Notes: generated by a model not told the origin, from the sequence alone. A stretch of DNA of 38,439 nucleotides from Paludibacteraceae bacterium (GCA_017479885.1 JAFVBR010000033.1:1-38439); one strand, 5' to 3'; numbered from the stretch's first letter, positions 15,688 to 25,118 are shown. A program made the numbers and translations.

Positions 15688-15723
15688 AAAGATGTTTTCT
15701 TTTGGAAACACTTTCGTTTGGCT

Positions 15724-15755
15724 CTTGCATATTCAAAACTTTTGTTGTATCTTTG
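15724..15755 (+). promoter_or_regulatory. Sigma-ABfr promoter of the DUF3078 gene
   Basis: TATCTTTG (15748-15755) is preceded by CTTG (15724-15727) at exactly 20 nt. The leader is about 60 nt and A-rich before the ATG, as is usual in Bacteroidota. Confidence 0.65.
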
Positions 15756-15819
15756 CAACGTAATTGGAATAAATGCCAATATGTTAACAATAAATATAAA
15801 CAATTAAAATATCAAAGAC

Positions 15820-17058
15820 ATGAATTTCAAACACTTATTTTTAGCAGTGTGCATGATAGCAACAACTTCTATGTATGCACAGGATGTAGATAAAGCCACT
15901 GTTACAGGCAATGCCGACGCTGCCAAGTCCGCAGGGGACGACCTCAAGAAGGTTGACACAGGCGACAAGGCTTGGAAGTTCGATGGCGTGGTTGGCCTGA
16001 ACGCCGCCGCTACCGGACTCGTAAACTGGGCTGCAGGTGGTAAAAACAATGTTAACGGAGTCGCTTACGCCAAGCTTCACCTCCTCTACCACAAAGACGC
16101 AGTAGCTTGGGAAACCAATTTCGACACTGACTTCGGTATGTCATATATCGACCAGGATGAAGATCCTTTGCAGAAGACTAATGACAATATCAAACTCGCG
16201 ACCAAGTTCGGTTGGGAGTTCCACGAAAACTGGTATCTGACAGTGCTCGGAGGCTTCCAGAGTCAGTATGCACTCGGTCGTGACTACGTGGCAGGCTACA
16301 ACCCCGCTATCTCCAAGTGGCTCGCTCCTTCTTACACTGATGTCAGTGTCGGTATTGACTGGAAGAAAAGCTACAACGGAGCCGACTTCTCTGTCTATCT
16401 CTCTCCTATCGCAGGTCGCATAGCTACTGCCTATGTGGGCGACAAGTGGAACGACAGATATACCAAGGAGGCTGCTCTCGGAAACCTCAAATATGCCATG
16501 GACAATGCAGAAAAAGGAACAGTTGAATACAATATAGCCAAAGATGCATACGATGTGGCAGAGAAACTCTATACCAAGGATGCTTATATCGCTCTCGGAA
16601 ACAATGACTTCCGTACCACTCTGCAGGATAAATACGGCACCTACGGCTACGACGATGCAGGTGAGAAACTCTACAAAAACTTCCGCGCAGAGTTCGGTCT
16701 GAGTTTCAAGGGTGCCATTGCCTACAAGTATGAGAATCTGACACTTGGTACCACCCTCGCTCTCTTCACTCCTTATGCTGGCAAGGGCTTCAACGTGAAA
16801 GAGGCTTACGAGAAAGTTAACGGTGCTGGCACTTATGACGGATATTTCGAATATTCCAACAACAACCGTTACTTCGGACACTTCGACGTGGACTGGGATG
16901 TTAACATCTCCTATCAGTTCCTCAAAGTGTTGAATGTCACTCTCTCCACCAGCCTCAAGTACTACAACGGTACTCTCATTGCCAACAAAGACGGAGTAGA
17001 GGCAGAGCGCGTGCAGTTCAAGTCGGTTGTAGGTCTCGGTATCGGATACAGCTTCTGA
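15820..17058 (+). CDS. DUF3078 outer-membrane beta-barrel protein
   Basis: The 412-residue protein begins with a signal peptide (residues 1-20, ending SMYAQ). The mature part shows the DUF3078 pattern: GLVNWAAGGKNNVNG (about 66-80), then WETNFDTDFGMSYIDQDEDP. Alternating aromatic beta-strands run to the C-terminus (VVGLGIGYSF), which ends in Phe as outer-membrane barrels do. An insertion rich in Lys/Tyr/Ala lies near 210-265. Codon use favours C-ending codons, compatible with high expression. Substrate or ligand is unknown. Confidence 0.9.
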   Translation: MNFKHLFLAVCMIATTSMYAQDVDKATVTGNADAAKSAGDDLKKVDTGDKAWKFDGVVGLNAAATGLVNWAAGGKNNVNGVAYAKLHLLYHKDAVAWETNFDTDFGMSYIDQDEDPLQKTNDNIKLATKFGWEFHENWYLTVLGGFQSQYALGRDYVAGYNPAISKWLAPSYTDVSVGIDWKKSYNGADFSVYLSPIAGRIATAYVGDKWNDRYTKEAALGNLKYAMDNAEKGTVEYNIAKDAYDVAEKLYTKDAYIALGNNDFRTTLQDKYGTYGYDDAGEKLYKNFRAEFGLSFKGAIAYKYENLTLGTTLALFTPYAGKGFNVKEAYEKVNGAGTYDGYFEYSNNNRYFGHFDVDWDVNISYQFLKVLNVTLSTSLKYYNGTLIANKDGVEAERVQFKSVVGLGIGYSF

Positions 17059-17069
17059 TGATGACCACA

Positions 17070-17160
17070 GTAGAGACTGAATATATTCAGTCTCTACAAT
17101 AAGTCACTTTCTGCAAGCAAGTTAGTCTCTACAATAATTCAGTCTCTGCAAGCGGGTCAG
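17070..17160. repeat. 28-nt perfect palindrome plus degenerate copies
   Basis: gtagagactgaata and its exact reverse complement form a palindrome at 17070-17097, just after the DUF3078 stop. Broken copies of the same tcagtctctac motif follow at about 17110-17160. This is the same family as 1879-1910, and it probably also ends the DUF3078 transcript. Confidence 0.75.
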
Positions 17161-17189
17161 TCTCTCAACTAAGACACTAAACCAAATAA

Positions 17190-17483
17190 ATGTCTTCCGA
17201 AGAACTCCTGTTATCCTTAGAGAAGAACATCAGCAATCTTCTTCAGGAAAGAGAGAACCTCCGGCAGGAGGTCTCTCAATTGACTGATGCCAACCGGCGG
17301 CAGAGGGAGGAGATGATACGGACACATGCTGAACTGGAGGAACTGAAAAGGGAGTACAACCAACTCCGTATGGCACATGCCATGGTGGCTGATACGCCTG
17401 AAAGAGAAGCAGTCAAACGGCAACTCACACGCATGATTCACATTGTGGACAAAGCAATTGAAAACCTCAAGGCAGTGGAATAA
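17190..17483 (+). CDS. Small coiled-coil protein upstream of zapA
   Basis: The 97-residue protein is almost wholly helical and charged. Heptad-like leucines run from about residue 5 to 55 (LLLSLEKNISNLLQERENLR). There is no signal peptide or membrane segment. zapA starts 14 nt after its stop and rny follows, so it is the first gene of a three-gene unit. Its size and coiled coil recall ZapB-like partners of the Z-ring, but that is inference from shape and position. I see no diagnostic motif. Confidence 0.8.
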   Translation: MSSEELLLSLEKNISNLLQERENLRQEVSQLTDANRRQREEMIRTHAELEELKREYNQLRMAHAMVADTPEREAVKRQLTRMIHIVDKAIENLKAVE

Positions 17484-17496
17484 GTAATCTGTACCC

Positions 17497-17778
17497 ATGT
17501 CCGAAAAACAGAACATAACACTAAGGCTCGACTGCCACGAGGTACGTCTCTCTGTGGACCGTGACAAGGAAGAGATTTATCGCAAAGCTGCCGTTACCCT
17601 CAATGATACCTACAAGCGATATGCTGCGCGTTATCCGCAACTCCCGGTAGAGAAACTATGGGTCTATACAGCGCTCGAGGTTGCAGTCAATCTGCACTCC
17701 GATATGCGCGACAAGGACCTGCAGCCTCTGCTTCAGAAGATTGCCGAACTGAATCAGAAAATAGAAAACAAAGGGTAA
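17497..17778 (+). CDS. zapA: Cell division protein ZapA
   Basis: ZapA binds FtsZ and promotes bundling of protofilaments at the Z-ring. The 93-residue product shows the usual layout. An N-terminal globular part ([20 protein letters not shown], then [18 protein letters not shown]) is followed by a C-terminal dimerising helix with [14 protein letters not shown]. The length is normal for Bacteroidota ZapA. It lies between the small coiled-coil gene and rny. Confidence 0.88.
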   Translation: MSEKQNITLRLDCHEVRLSVDRDKEEIYRKAAVTLNDTYKRYAARYPQLPVEKLWVYTALEVAVNLHSDMRDKDLQPLLQKIAELNQKIENKG

Positions 17779-17812
17779 ACCTGACAAATCAATCAAACCA
17801 CTATACAAAAAC

Positions 17813-19342
17813 ATGAATCTTATATATATAATATTAATCGCAGTAGGCGGCATGCTCGTTGGAGCAGGTATTGCCTACCTTGTCTTCCGCTATGTCGGCA
17901 ATGGCATCATTCAGAAAGCCAGAGAAGAGGCCGAACTGCTGAAGAAAAACAAGATAATAGAGGCAAAAGAGAAGTTCATTGCCTTGAAACTTGAGCATGA
18001 GAAACAAGTGCAGCAGGCACAGCAGAAACTTCAGCAGCAGGAGCAGCGCCTGCAGGAGCGTGAACGTCAGTTGAACCAGAAGCAGAGTGAGGTTGCCCGC
18101 GGACAGAATGAACTGCAGAAACAGCAGCAACTCATCGACCAGCAGAAGTCTGCCATCGAGTTCAAAGAACGTGAAGTGGAGAAACTTCATCGTCAGGCTC
18201 AGCAGCAGTTGGAGACTATCTCCGGACTCTCTGTCGAGCAGGCAAAGGCACAACTGGTTGAGTCTCTCCGTGACGAAGCCAAGACCAATGCTATGGCTTA
18301 CGTCAACGAGATTATGGAAGATGCCAGAATGACTGCCAACAAAGAGGCTAAGAAAATCATCGTGCAGACCATTCAGCGTATTGCCACAGAAGCAGCTATC
18401 GAGAACTCTGTTTCCGTATTCCATATTGACAACGATGAGGTCAAGGGCCGCATCATTGGTCGCGAAGGACGAAACATACGTGCACTTGAGGCTGCCACAG
18501 GTGTGGAAATAGTTGTCGATGACACTCCCGAGGCTATTGTTCTCTCTGCTTTCGACCCTGTACGTCGTGAGATCGCCCGCCTCTCCCTGCACCAGCTTGT
18601 TACTGACGGACGTATTCACCCCGCACGTATTGAAGAGGTGGTACAGAAAGTGCAGAAGCAGGTGGAGGAGGAGATTATCGAGACGGGCAAACGCACTACC
18701 ATAGACCTCGGTATTCACGGTCTGCATCCCGAACTGATAAAGATGGTCGGGCGTATGAAATACCGCTCGTCATACGGGCAGAACCTCTTGCAGCATGCAC
18801 GTGAAACAGCCAATCTCTGCGCTGCCATGGCTGCCGAATTAGGACTCAACCCGAAGAAAGCACGCCGTGCAGGTCTGTTGCATGATATAGGCAAAGTGGC
18901 TGAGGATAATCCTGAGATGCCCCACGCACTGTATGGTGCACAACTCTGCAAGCAGTACGGAGAGAAAGACGATATCTGCAATGCTGTCGGTGCTCACCAC
19001 GACGAGATGGAGATGGAGACCATGCTTGCTCCTATAGTTCAGGCATGTGATGCTATCTCAGGTGCCCGTCCCGGTGCCCGTCGTGAGATTGTGGAGGCAT
19101 ATATCAAGCGCTTGAACGACCTTGAAAATCTTGCTCTCTCTTATCCGGGAGTAATCAAAACCTATGCTATTCAGGCAGGTCGTGAACTGCGCGTGATAGT
19201 CGGTGCTGACAAGATGTCGGACAAAGATACAGAACTCTTGAGCTTCGACCTCGCCAAGCGTATTCAGGACGAGATGACCTACCCGGGTCAGGTGAAGATA
19301 ACGGTTATCCGTGAGACTCGTGCTGTTAATTATGCAAAATAA
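17813..19342 (+). CDS. rny: Ribonuclease Y
   Basis: RNase Y is a membrane-anchored endoribonuclease that starts mRNA decay. All parts are present in the 509-residue product. There is an N-terminal transmembrane helix (about 3-25) and a long Gln/Glu-rich coiled coil (about 35-190). A KH domain follows with [12 protein letters not shown] (212-223). The HD domain carries His357-Asp358 in LLHDIGK and AHHDEME near 394-400. The length matches the family. It is third gene after zapA with a 34-nt gap and ends in a GC-rich hairpin. Confidence 0.97.
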   Translation: MNLIYIILIAVGGMLVGAGIAYLVFRYVGNGIIQKAREEAELLKKNKIIEAKEKFIALKLEHEKQVQQAQQKLQQQEQRLQERERQLNQKQSEVARGQNELQKQQQLIDQQKSAIEFKEREVEKLHRQAQQQLETISGLSVEQAKAQLVESLRDEAKTNAMAYVNEIMEDARMTANKEAKKIIVQTIQRIATEAAIENSVSVFHIDNDEVKGRIIGREGRNIRALEAATGVEIVVDDTPEAIVLSAFDPVRREIARLSLHQLVTDGRIHPARIEEVVQKVQKQVEEEIIETGKRTTIDLGIHGLHPELIKMVGRMKYRSSYGQNLLQHARETANLCAAMAAELGLNPKKARRAGLLHDIGKVAEDNPEMPHALYGAQLCKQYGEKDDICNAVGAHHDEMEMETMLAPIVQACDAISGARPGARREIVEAYIKRLNDLENLALSYPGVIKTYAIQAGRELRVIVGADKMSDKDTELLSFDLAKRIQDEMTYPGQVKITVIRETRAVNYAK

Positions 19343-19350
19343 CCAGTATG

Positions 19351-19382
19351 CAGCAGGCCCCGCCATGAAGCGGGGCTTGCTG
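19351..19382 (+). terminator. GC-rich hairpin after rny
   Basis: cagcaggccccgc (19351-19363) pairs with gcggggcttgctg (19370-19382) with one G-U pair. No long T-run follows, so its efficiency as an intrinsic terminator is uncertain. Confidence 0.7.
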
Positions 19383-19434
19383 TTCCTAAACAATAATCTT
19401 TAACCCATATCAAACCTCATTAGCAATAAATGCA

Positions 19435-20808
19435 ATGACCATGAAGACCTTTCTTATCAATGCGGGCATAGTTGTAATGGCTTTGTCTTCTCTGGCTGCT
19501 CAGGCCTCCAATTACTCTACTGCTGACAAAAAACGCTGCTTCAGCGAAAACACCGCCGATAAAACCATCACTTTTCTCTATTGCCTTGATAGCGGATTCT
19601 GGTCAGGTTCGGTGACTTCATGCTATGTGAGAGGTTCGTTCAACGGCTGGAAATCGGCAGAGACCTGCCGCCTTGCTTACGACAGCGAGTGCAACTGTTG
19701 GACTGTGACTCTGCCCTTTGATTATGTCAATCAACCGGGTAATTCGGGTCAGCCTGAGTATAAATTCTATGTTAACGGCAGCTATAAGGATGCTCCTTCG
19801 TGGCTCACCGACGGCTACAAGTTCAAGAACGGCTCCAACAACCAGATAGTGGTGTTCTCCTACGAGGACTTTGAGCAGATAAAGAAAAACAGCGAGCAGG
19901 CCAACGTAATAAGGTCTTTGTCGTCATTCAATTTTGATTTGGATGAGGACAGGGCTGTTGTTGCCAACTTCCGATGTGTGCCTGGCACTAAGAATCTTTA
20001 TCGTTCATATCACCCATATAAAGCCACTGACCATAAGAACAACGGAAACAACACTGAGTATGAGCGGTTGCACTACGTGAAGTATCTTGCGGCAGCCAAT
20101 GGTATAAAGTCCGATATATGCCTATCCGAGAACGAGGAGAAATCATTGACTACCTACACTTGCAATTCTGTCAAGTGCCAGGAGGTAATCCCTGTATATT
20201 ATACGCGCATTATAGAAGGTAAGAATGTGCTGTATGTGAATGCCGGCAAGGGCACTCCGTCATATAACGAAGTGTACTATAACTCTACTTCTTCTACATT
20301 TGGTGCATGGGTCAGAGAGATTGTGGAGTTCATCATCAGTGACTCCCATCCTGCTCCTTTCCAGATTCATTGCCGCCTGGGAACAGACCGCACAGGGGTG
20401 TTCTGCGGCGTGTTGGCGGCATTGTGCGGAGCCACATGGGATGAGATAGCAGAGGACTATCAGAGAAGTAACGACATGCAGATACGCGAGTTTAGGGACT
20501 ATCATTTGCTTGCATACAGTTTCCGCAAAATCTTGGATGTGGAGAATATGAGTGAAGTAGAGGATTTGCACAAGTCAATGAGCGAATACTTTGTCAGTCA
20601 TGGTTATCTTACCCAAGCACAAATAGATGCTCTGAAGGATAAACTGAACGATGATGTAGAGCGCATGCCTGTGGAGGAAGATATGGCGCTTGGAGTGGAT
20701 GACCTGTTACTCGGAAAAGCCCGAGTAAGAAAAATACAGACTCCGGAAGGTCTGTTTATTGACAACGGAGTGCATAGCTACACTTTGACAGGCGGAGCGG
20801 TAAGATAA
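19435..20808 (+). CDS. Secreted tyrosine-phosphatase-like protein with an N-terminal glycan-binding-like module
   Basis: The 457-residue protein has a signal peptide (about 1-25, ending AQAS). Residues about 45-140 look like an E-set/CBM48-type module (CYVRGSFNGWK at 63-73, then PEYKFYVNG). A cysteine-phosphatase domain follows, with the P-loop HCRLGTDRTG at 312-321. Cys313 and Arg319 fit the CX5R signature, and Asp is present in the loop. A C-terminal helical tail completes it. Glycan module plus phosphatase recalls laforin and plant SEX4, but this protein is exported. The substrate (polysaccharide phosphate, phytate or phosphoprotein) is unknown. The start could also be the ATG two codons later. 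Confidence 0.82.
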   Translation: MTMKTFLINAGIVVMALSSLAAQASNYSTADKKRCFSENTADKTITFLYCLDSGFWSGSVTSCYVRGSFNGWKSAETCRLAYDSECNCWTVTLPFDYVNQPGNSGQPEYKFYVNGSYKDAPSWLTDGYKFKNGSNNQIVVFSYEDFEQIKKNSEQANVIRSLSSFNFDLDEDRAVVANFRCVPGTKNLYRSYHPYKATDHKNNGNNTEYERLHYVKYLAAANGIKSDICLSENEEKSLTTYTCNSVKCQEVIPVYYTRIIEGKNVLYVNAGKGTPSYNEVYYNSTSSTFGAWVREIVEFIISDSHPAPFQIHCRLGTDRTGVFCGVLAALCGATWDEIAEDYQRSNDMQIREFRDYHLLAYSFRKILDVENMSEVEDLHKSMSEYFVSHGYLTQAQIDALKDKLNDDVERMPVEEDMALGVDDLLLGKARVRKIQTPEGLFIDNGVHSYTLTGGAVR

Positions 20809-20820
20809 AAGGTCTGCTTG

Positions 20821-22440
20821 TTAGCCGGCAGGGTGCTGTGCTATATACAGAGCAGCGTTTATGCCGTCAAGAGCACTGCTGGTTATTCCTCCTGCATAAC
20901 CTGCGCCTTCTCCGCAAGGAAATAGTCCTTCTGTCTCCACATGTTGCAGTGTCTCCTTGTCTCTGGGAATACGTACTGCACTGCTGCTGCGGCTTTCCAC
21001 TCCCAGTATCACTGCATCATTGGTAAGAAAACCGGGGTATTTTCTGGCGAAGTCACGAAAACCTTGTTGCAACCGTTTGCTTATTATATCAGGCAGCCAC
21101 AGGTCAAGCCGTGAAACGACTATGCCCGGCAGATACGAGCATGGAGGCAGGTCCTTGCTTGGTTTGCCTTCCACAAAGTCGCGCAGTCGCTGTGCCGGAG
21201 CCTTGTCGGGTGCTTCTCCGTGCTCTGCTGCCAGTCTCTCTACATACTCTTGAAATCTCAACCCTGCAAGACCGTCGGCATTGACTTGCTTTTCATTGTT
21301 GCTTGTTAACTTTTCGCTATCTTCAATATCCTCAGGTCTTATCTCTACCACTATACCGGAGTTGGCGTATGGAGAGTTTCTGTGGCTTGCTGACATGCCG
21401 TTAACCACGCAACCGTCTTTGCTGCTTCCTGCCGGCACTATATGTCCTCCGGGACACATGCAGAACGAATATACGCCTCTCCCTTCCACTTGTGTTACTA
21501 ATGAATAGGATGCATTGCCCAGCAGTCTTATCAAGTCATCCCCGTTTGCGGCTGTCCGGAGTGGTTTGTACATGAGCCTGTTTATCAGTGCCTGCGGATG
21601 CTCCACTCGTACTCCCATTGCAAACCCTTTGGTCTCTACTCTCACTCCGCTGTTTGCCAGCATACGGTAGGTGTCGTGAGCCGAATGACCTATAGCCAGT
21701 ATAACCGCTTCCCCCTTATACTCTGTTCCGTCTTCGCATCTTACTCCTGCAATGCGTCTTCTGCTGCTATCGGCAAACAGAAGCTCTGTCACTTTCTTGC
21801 CAAAGTTCACTTCTCCGCCTTTCTCTATAATGGTCTCCCTCATGTTGCGGATGATACCCGGCAGTTTGTCGCTGCCGATATGTGCATGTGCTTCGTAAAG
21901 CACATTCTCTATTGCTCCATGATAGTGGAAAAGCTCCATCACACGTTGCATATTGCCGCGTTTCTTGGAGCGGGAGAACAGTTTGCCGTCTGAGAAAGTG
22001 CCTGCCCCTCCTTCGCCGAAACAGTAGTTGCTCTCCGTGTTAATTCCTTCATTGCGGTTAAGGATGGCTATATCACGTTTTCTTTCCGATACTTCCTTGC
22101 CTCTTTCTAAAATAACAGGTTTGATGCCGTTCTCTAACAGGGTGAGAGCGGCAAATAGTCCTGCAGGACCTGCTCCCACTATCACCACCTGTCGTTTGCT
22201 GTGGTGAACATCCTGATAGTGAGGTTTGCCTTCCTCGGGGAGTAGGGGAGTATCCTTGATTACAGGTTCGACTGTCAGCAGCACTTTGATGTTGCGTTGC
22301 CTTGCATCCACACTGCGGCGGATGATTCTTACATCCTGTATATCAGCAAAAGGCAGGTGCAAACTGTTTGCCACTGCCTTCTGTATCTGTTTCTCATCCG
22401 CCGCTTGTTGCGGAGTCAATATGAGTTGAATCTGTTCCAA
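20821..22440 (-). CDS. FAD-dependent oxidoreductase (COG2509-like)
   Basis: The 539-residue protein has an N-terminal appended domain of about 80 residues (VRIIRRSVDARQRNIKVLL). A Rossmann FAD-binding motif, VVIVGAGPAGLFAALTLLE, lies near 85-103. Later come the glycine-rich GEGGAGTFSDGKL and the C-terminal FAD-contact motif CGEGAGYAGGI. It belongs to the uncharacterised FAD-dependent dehydrogenase group seen in many bacteria. Substrate is unknown. The start codon is TTG, 15 nt after the recA stop, so it is probably co-transcribed with recA. Confidence 0.88.
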   Translation of the reverse strand: MEQIQLILTPQQAADEKQIQKAVANSLHLPFADIQDVRIIRRSVDARQRNIKVLLTVEPVIKDTPLLPEEGKPHYQDVHHSKRQVVIVGAGPAGLFAALTLLENGIKPVILERGKEVSERKRDIAILNRNEGINTESNYCFGEGGAGTFSDGKLFSRSKKRGNMQRVMELFHYHGAIENVLYEAHAHIGSDKLPGIIRNMRETIIEKGGEVNFGKKVTELLFADSSRRRIAGVRCEDGTEYKGEAVILAIGHSAHDTYRMLANSGVRVETKGFAMGVRVEHPQALINRLMYKPLRTAANGDDLIRLLGNASYSLVTQVEGRGVYSFCMCPGGHIVPAGSSKDGCVVNGMSASHRNSPYANSGIVVEIRPEDIEDSEKLTSNNEKQVNADGLAGLRFQEYVERLAAEHGEAPDKAPAQRLRDFVEGKPSKDLPPCSYLPGIVVSRLDLWLPDIISKRLQQGFRDFARKYPGFLTNDAVILGVESRSSSAVRIPRDKETLQHVETEGLFPCGEGAGYAGGITSSALDGINAALYIAQHPAG

Positions 22441-22455
22441 AGGTGCTTGTGATTG

Positions 22456-23454
22456 TCAGTTTTGCTTTACGGCCTCCATTATCTTCTGCTCCAGTTCTTC
22501 CGCCAGTTCGGGGTTGTCTTTCAGCAGTTGTTTCACTGCGTCTCTGCCCTGAGCCAGTTTGGTGTCACCGTAACTGAACCATGAGCCTGATTTCTTGATT
22601 ATGCCGTATTCAACGCCGAGGTCCACAATTTCGCCCACTTTGCTTATGCCTTCACCGAACATGATGTCGAACTCTGCCTTCTTGAACGGGGGAGCCACTT
22701 TGTTCTTCACAATCTTTACTCTGGTCTGGTTGCCTATCACCTCGTCGCCGTCCTTGAGTTGTCCTATGCGGCGGATGTCGATACGTACCGAAGCGTAGAA
22801 TTTGAGGGCATTACCACCGGTTGTAGTCTCGGGATTACCGAACATTATTCCAATCTTCTCGCGCAGCTGGTTGATGAAGATGCATGTGGTGTTGGTCTTG
22901 TTGATGGTGGCAGTAAGTTTGCGCAGTGCCTGACTCATGAGTCTTGCCTGCAGACCCACCTTGTTGTCACCCATTTCGCCTTCAAGTTCGGCTTTCGGAG
23001 TAAGGGCTGCAACGGAGTCAATGACTATTATGTCGATGGCAGACGAGCGAATCAGTTCGTCAGCAATCTCCAGCGCCTGCTCTCCGCTGTCAGGTTGTGA
23101 AATGAGCAGGTTGTCAACGTCCACCCCCAGTTTCTCTGCATAGAAACGGTCGAAAGCATGCTCTGCGTCTATTATGGCAGCTATGCCTCCCTGCTTCTGT
23201 GCCTCTGCTATGGCATGAATGGCAAGAGTGGTCTTACCTGATGACTCCGGACCATAAATCTCTATCACTCGCCCGCGGGGATAGCCTCCTACGCCCAGAG
23301 CAAGGTTCAGACCCACCGAACCGCTGGGAATAACGGGAATATCTTCTATCTTGTCGTCGCCCAGTTTCATTATAGCGCCTTTGCCGAAGTCTTTGTCAAT
23401 CTTCGCCATTGCCATCTGTAGGGCTTTCAGTTTGTCTGCTGAAGGTTCTGCCAT
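22456..23454 (-). CDS. recA: Recombinase RecA
   Basis: RecA forms ATP-dependent filaments on single-stranded DNA for homologous recombination and SOS signalling. The 332-residue product shows Walker A GPESSGKT (68-75) and Walker [11 protein letters not shown]. The ssDNA-binding loop region is [20 protein letters not shown]. It is a little shorter than E. coli RecA because the acidic C-terminal tail is reduced. A perfect sigma-ABfr promoter lies 50-80 nt upstream. No LexA-type palindrome was seen in that region. Confidence 0.99.
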   Translation of the reverse strand: MAEPSADKLKALQMAMAKIDKDFGKGAIMKLGDDKIEDIPVIPSGSVGLNLALGVGGYPRGRVIEIYGPESSGKTTLAIHAIAEAQKQGGIAAIIDAEHAFDRFYAEKLGVDVDNLLISQPDSGEQALEIADELIRSSAIDIIVIDSVAALTPKAELEGEMGDNKVGLQARLMSQALRKLTATINKTNTTCIFINQLREKIGIMFGNPETTTGGNALKFYASVRIDIRRIGQLKDGDEVIGNQTRVKIVKNKVAPPFKKAEFDIMFGEGISKVGEIVDLGVEYGIIKKSGSWFSYGDTKLAQGRDAVKQLLKDNPELAEELEQKIMEAVKQN

Positions 23455-23507
23455 AATTGTAAAAGAAAGTGTTAAGTAGTTAGTATTTGTAGTTCGCTAT
23501 TTGTGTG

Positions 23508-23539
23508 CAAAGATAATGCAACTTTTTCATATCTGCAAA
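23508..23539 (-). promoter_or_regulatory. Sigma-ABfr promoter of recA
   Basis: TTTG (23539-23536) and TATCTTTG (23515-23508) are exactly 20 nt apart. The boxes lie between the nth stop codon and the recA start. Confidence 0.8.
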
Positions 23540-23548
23540 CAAAAAATC

Positions 23549-24205
23549 TTATTCTTCTGCAGTTTTCTTTTGCTGCTGTCGGTATTGCCTGCACCACTGT
23601 GTCAGTCCGCATTCCTGACACTTGGGGCGTCGTGCCTGGCAGATATATCTGCCATGTAGCAACAGCCAGTGGTGAGCCTTGGGGATAAGACTATCGGGAA
23701 TATAACGTACCAGTTGCATTTCCGTCTGATACGGATTCTTGCTGCCGGTGGTCAGTCCTATGCGTTCAGATACGCGGAAGATATGTGTATCAACAGCCAT
23801 GGTAGGTTGTTGCCATATCACCGCACAAACCACATTGGCGGTTTTTCTGCCTACTCCCGGCAGGGTCTGCAGATCTTCAATATTGTCGGGCACCTTACCC
23901 CCGAACACCTCCACCAGCCTTCGTGCGGCACCTGCCAGATGCTCTGCTTTGCTGTTGGGGTAACTTACTGAGTGTATATATCCGAGTATATCCTCTTTGC
24001 TCGCCTCAGCCATTGCTTCGGCTGTAGGATATGCTTCAAACAAGGCAGGTGTTACCATATTGACACGCTTGTCTGTGCACTGGGCGGAAAGCATCACAGC
24101 AACAAGCAGTTGGAAAGGATTCCGGTAATGAAGTTCGCTCTCGGCAATCTTCATGTTCTCCTCAAACCAGGCTATGCAGCCTTCAAAACGCTGTTTGGTT
24201 GTCAT
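23549..24205 (-). CDS. nth: Endonuclease III
   Basis: Nth is a bifunctional DNA glycosylase/AP lyase that removes oxidised pyrimidines. The 218-residue product carries the helix-hairpin-helix LPGVGRKTA (115-123) with catalytic Lys121. The catalytic Asp139 lies in VDTHIFRV. The [4Fe-4S] cluster cysteines are 189, 196, 199 and 205 (C-x6-C-x2-C-x5-C). The length is normal. Its start overlaps the DUF4924 gene by 23 nt, so it sits at the end of that operon. Confidence 0.97.
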   Translation of the reverse strand: MTTKQRFEGCIAWFEENMKIAESELHYRNPFQLLVAVMLSAQCTDKRVNMVTPALFEAYPTAEAMAEASKEDILGYIHSVSYPNSKAEHLAGAARRLVEVFGGKVPDNIEDLQTLPGVGRKTANVVCAVIWQQPTMAVDTHIFRVSERIGLTTGSKNPYQTEMQLVRYIPDSLIPKAHHWLLLHGRYICQARRPKCQECGLTQWCRQYRQQQKKTAEE

Positions 24206-24665
24206 CTTGGTTGTCTTTGTAAGTTTTGCTCAGGTAGGCGAGCAAACGGCTTACCTGCTGCTGAATGACGGTTGTGGCAGGAGAGATCTCTTTCTTCTGC
24301 ATCTTGAGAAGCATGATGTTATAAAGGAAAACGAACATCATGCTTAGGTCGGACTGCAGCGGGTTGTCCGATTTGCTTTTCAAAATGTTGAGTTGCGGCA
24401 TGAGTTGCATGTATGCAGCCCGGTAGGTTGCCTCGGTGTCAAGCATTTCGAGATGCAGGTCTTCAAGTTCGGAAAGGGCGTTTTTTGCAAGTTGCACATG
24501 CCCTGTGTCCATCACTCCCTCTTCCCGCATCATCTGTTGCAGGTCGCTCAGGAACTTGTTCTGCTGCATTGCCTCGTCAGTGCCGAATGCACGCACCACA
24601 TCCTCCATCTGCCAGAGATAGAGAATGTATTCTGCTATATTGTCTTTTTTATTCTTCATCATCAT
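24183..24665 (-). CDS. DUF4924 family protein
   Basis: The 160-residue soluble protein is predicted all-helical. It opens with repeated Met, then KDNIAEYILYLWQMEDVVRA, the typical start of DUF4924, a Bacteroidota family of unknown function. No catalytic residues stand out. It overlaps nth by 23 nt, a link that hints at co-expression only. The GIY-YIG cassette lies immediately upstream and may have separated it from the S4-domain gene. Confidence 0.85.
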   Translation of the reverse strand: MMMKNKKDNIAEYILYLWQMEDVVRAFGTDEAMQQNKFLSDLQQMMREEGVMDTGHVQLAKNALSELEDLHLEMLDTEATYRAAYMQLMPQLNILKSKSDNPLQSDLSMMFVFLYNIMLLKMQKKEISPATTVIQQQVSRLLAYLSKTYKDNQDDNQTAF

Positions 24666-24680
24666 TTGTTATTCCTTTCT

Positions 24681-24708
24681 GTCATCCTGAACTTGTTTCA
24701 GGATCTCG
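24681..24708 (+). repeat. Left arm of the GIY-YIG inverted repeat
   Basis: It starts gtcatcctgaac and ends caggatctcg, and matches the right arm exactly in reverse complement. The same kind of REP-like sequence is, from memory, common between genes in Bacteroidota. Confidence 0.85.
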
Positions 24709-24761
24709 TTGCCTACTTCAGGTCGCCAGCTTCTCGTTGTCCGCTTCAAATATATGGCAGA

Positions 24762-25118
24762 TTATGATTGCTCAGGAATCTTTTGTATATTGTATGCTTC
24801 TGCTACCATCCCAAGCCATTCTTTTGTTATTCCAATATCTTCCGACAGGTCTCTCCATGTCGGGTTCTGAGTGGCAATTAGATTGTTTTTCCACTCGCGA
24901 TGCCAGTTTTTCAATTGTTTTTCTCTTCTAATTGCAGCCTCAATGTCAGGTAGAAGTTCGTAATATATCAGTCTGTCTGCATTATAGCGTTTTGTAAAGC
25001 CATTATTAGCAACTACGATGTGTTCTGCTACTCTTCGTTTCAAATCATTGGTAACTCCAATATAGAGAACCTTTTTCCATTTGTTGGTCATTATGTATAT
25101 GTATCCACCCTTCGTCAT
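24762..25118 (-). CDS. GIY-YIG family nuclease
   Basis: The 118-residue protein is a single GIY-YIG domain. GGYIYIMTN (4-12) and VLYIGVTNDLKRRVAEH (17-33) give the two signature tyrosine strands and Arg28/Arg29. The REKQLKNWHR stretch (65-74) holds the conserved Glu and Lys region. It resembles the UPF0213-type stand-alone nucleases seen across bacteria. No extra DNA-binding domain is present. Since the gene is bracketed by an inverted repeat and nothing else, it may act on or spread those repeats (inference). Confidence 0.92.
   Translation of the reverse strand: MTKGGYIYIMTNKWKKVLYIGVTNDLKRRVAEHIVVANNGFTKRYNADRLIYYELLPDIEAAIRREKQLKNWHREWKNNLIATQNPTWRDLSEDIGITKEWLGMVAEAYNIQKIPEQS

Noticed and set aside
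16141-16881. 246-residue ORF on the minus strand
   Set aside because: It is antisense to the DUF3078 gene, which has a clear signal peptide and barrel pattern.
17779-17812. 6S RNA beside zapA, as in Enterobacteria
   Set aside because: Only 34 nt separate zapA and rny, too short for a 6S RNA.
17834-18727. 297-residue ORF on the minus strand
   Set aside because: It is antisense to rny. Its Leu-rich content mirrors the Gln/Glu coiled coil of RNase Y.
23455-23507. LexA-type SOS box upstream of recA
   Set aside because: No palindromic operator resembling known SOS boxes was seen in the leader. Only the sigma-ABfr promoter is supported.
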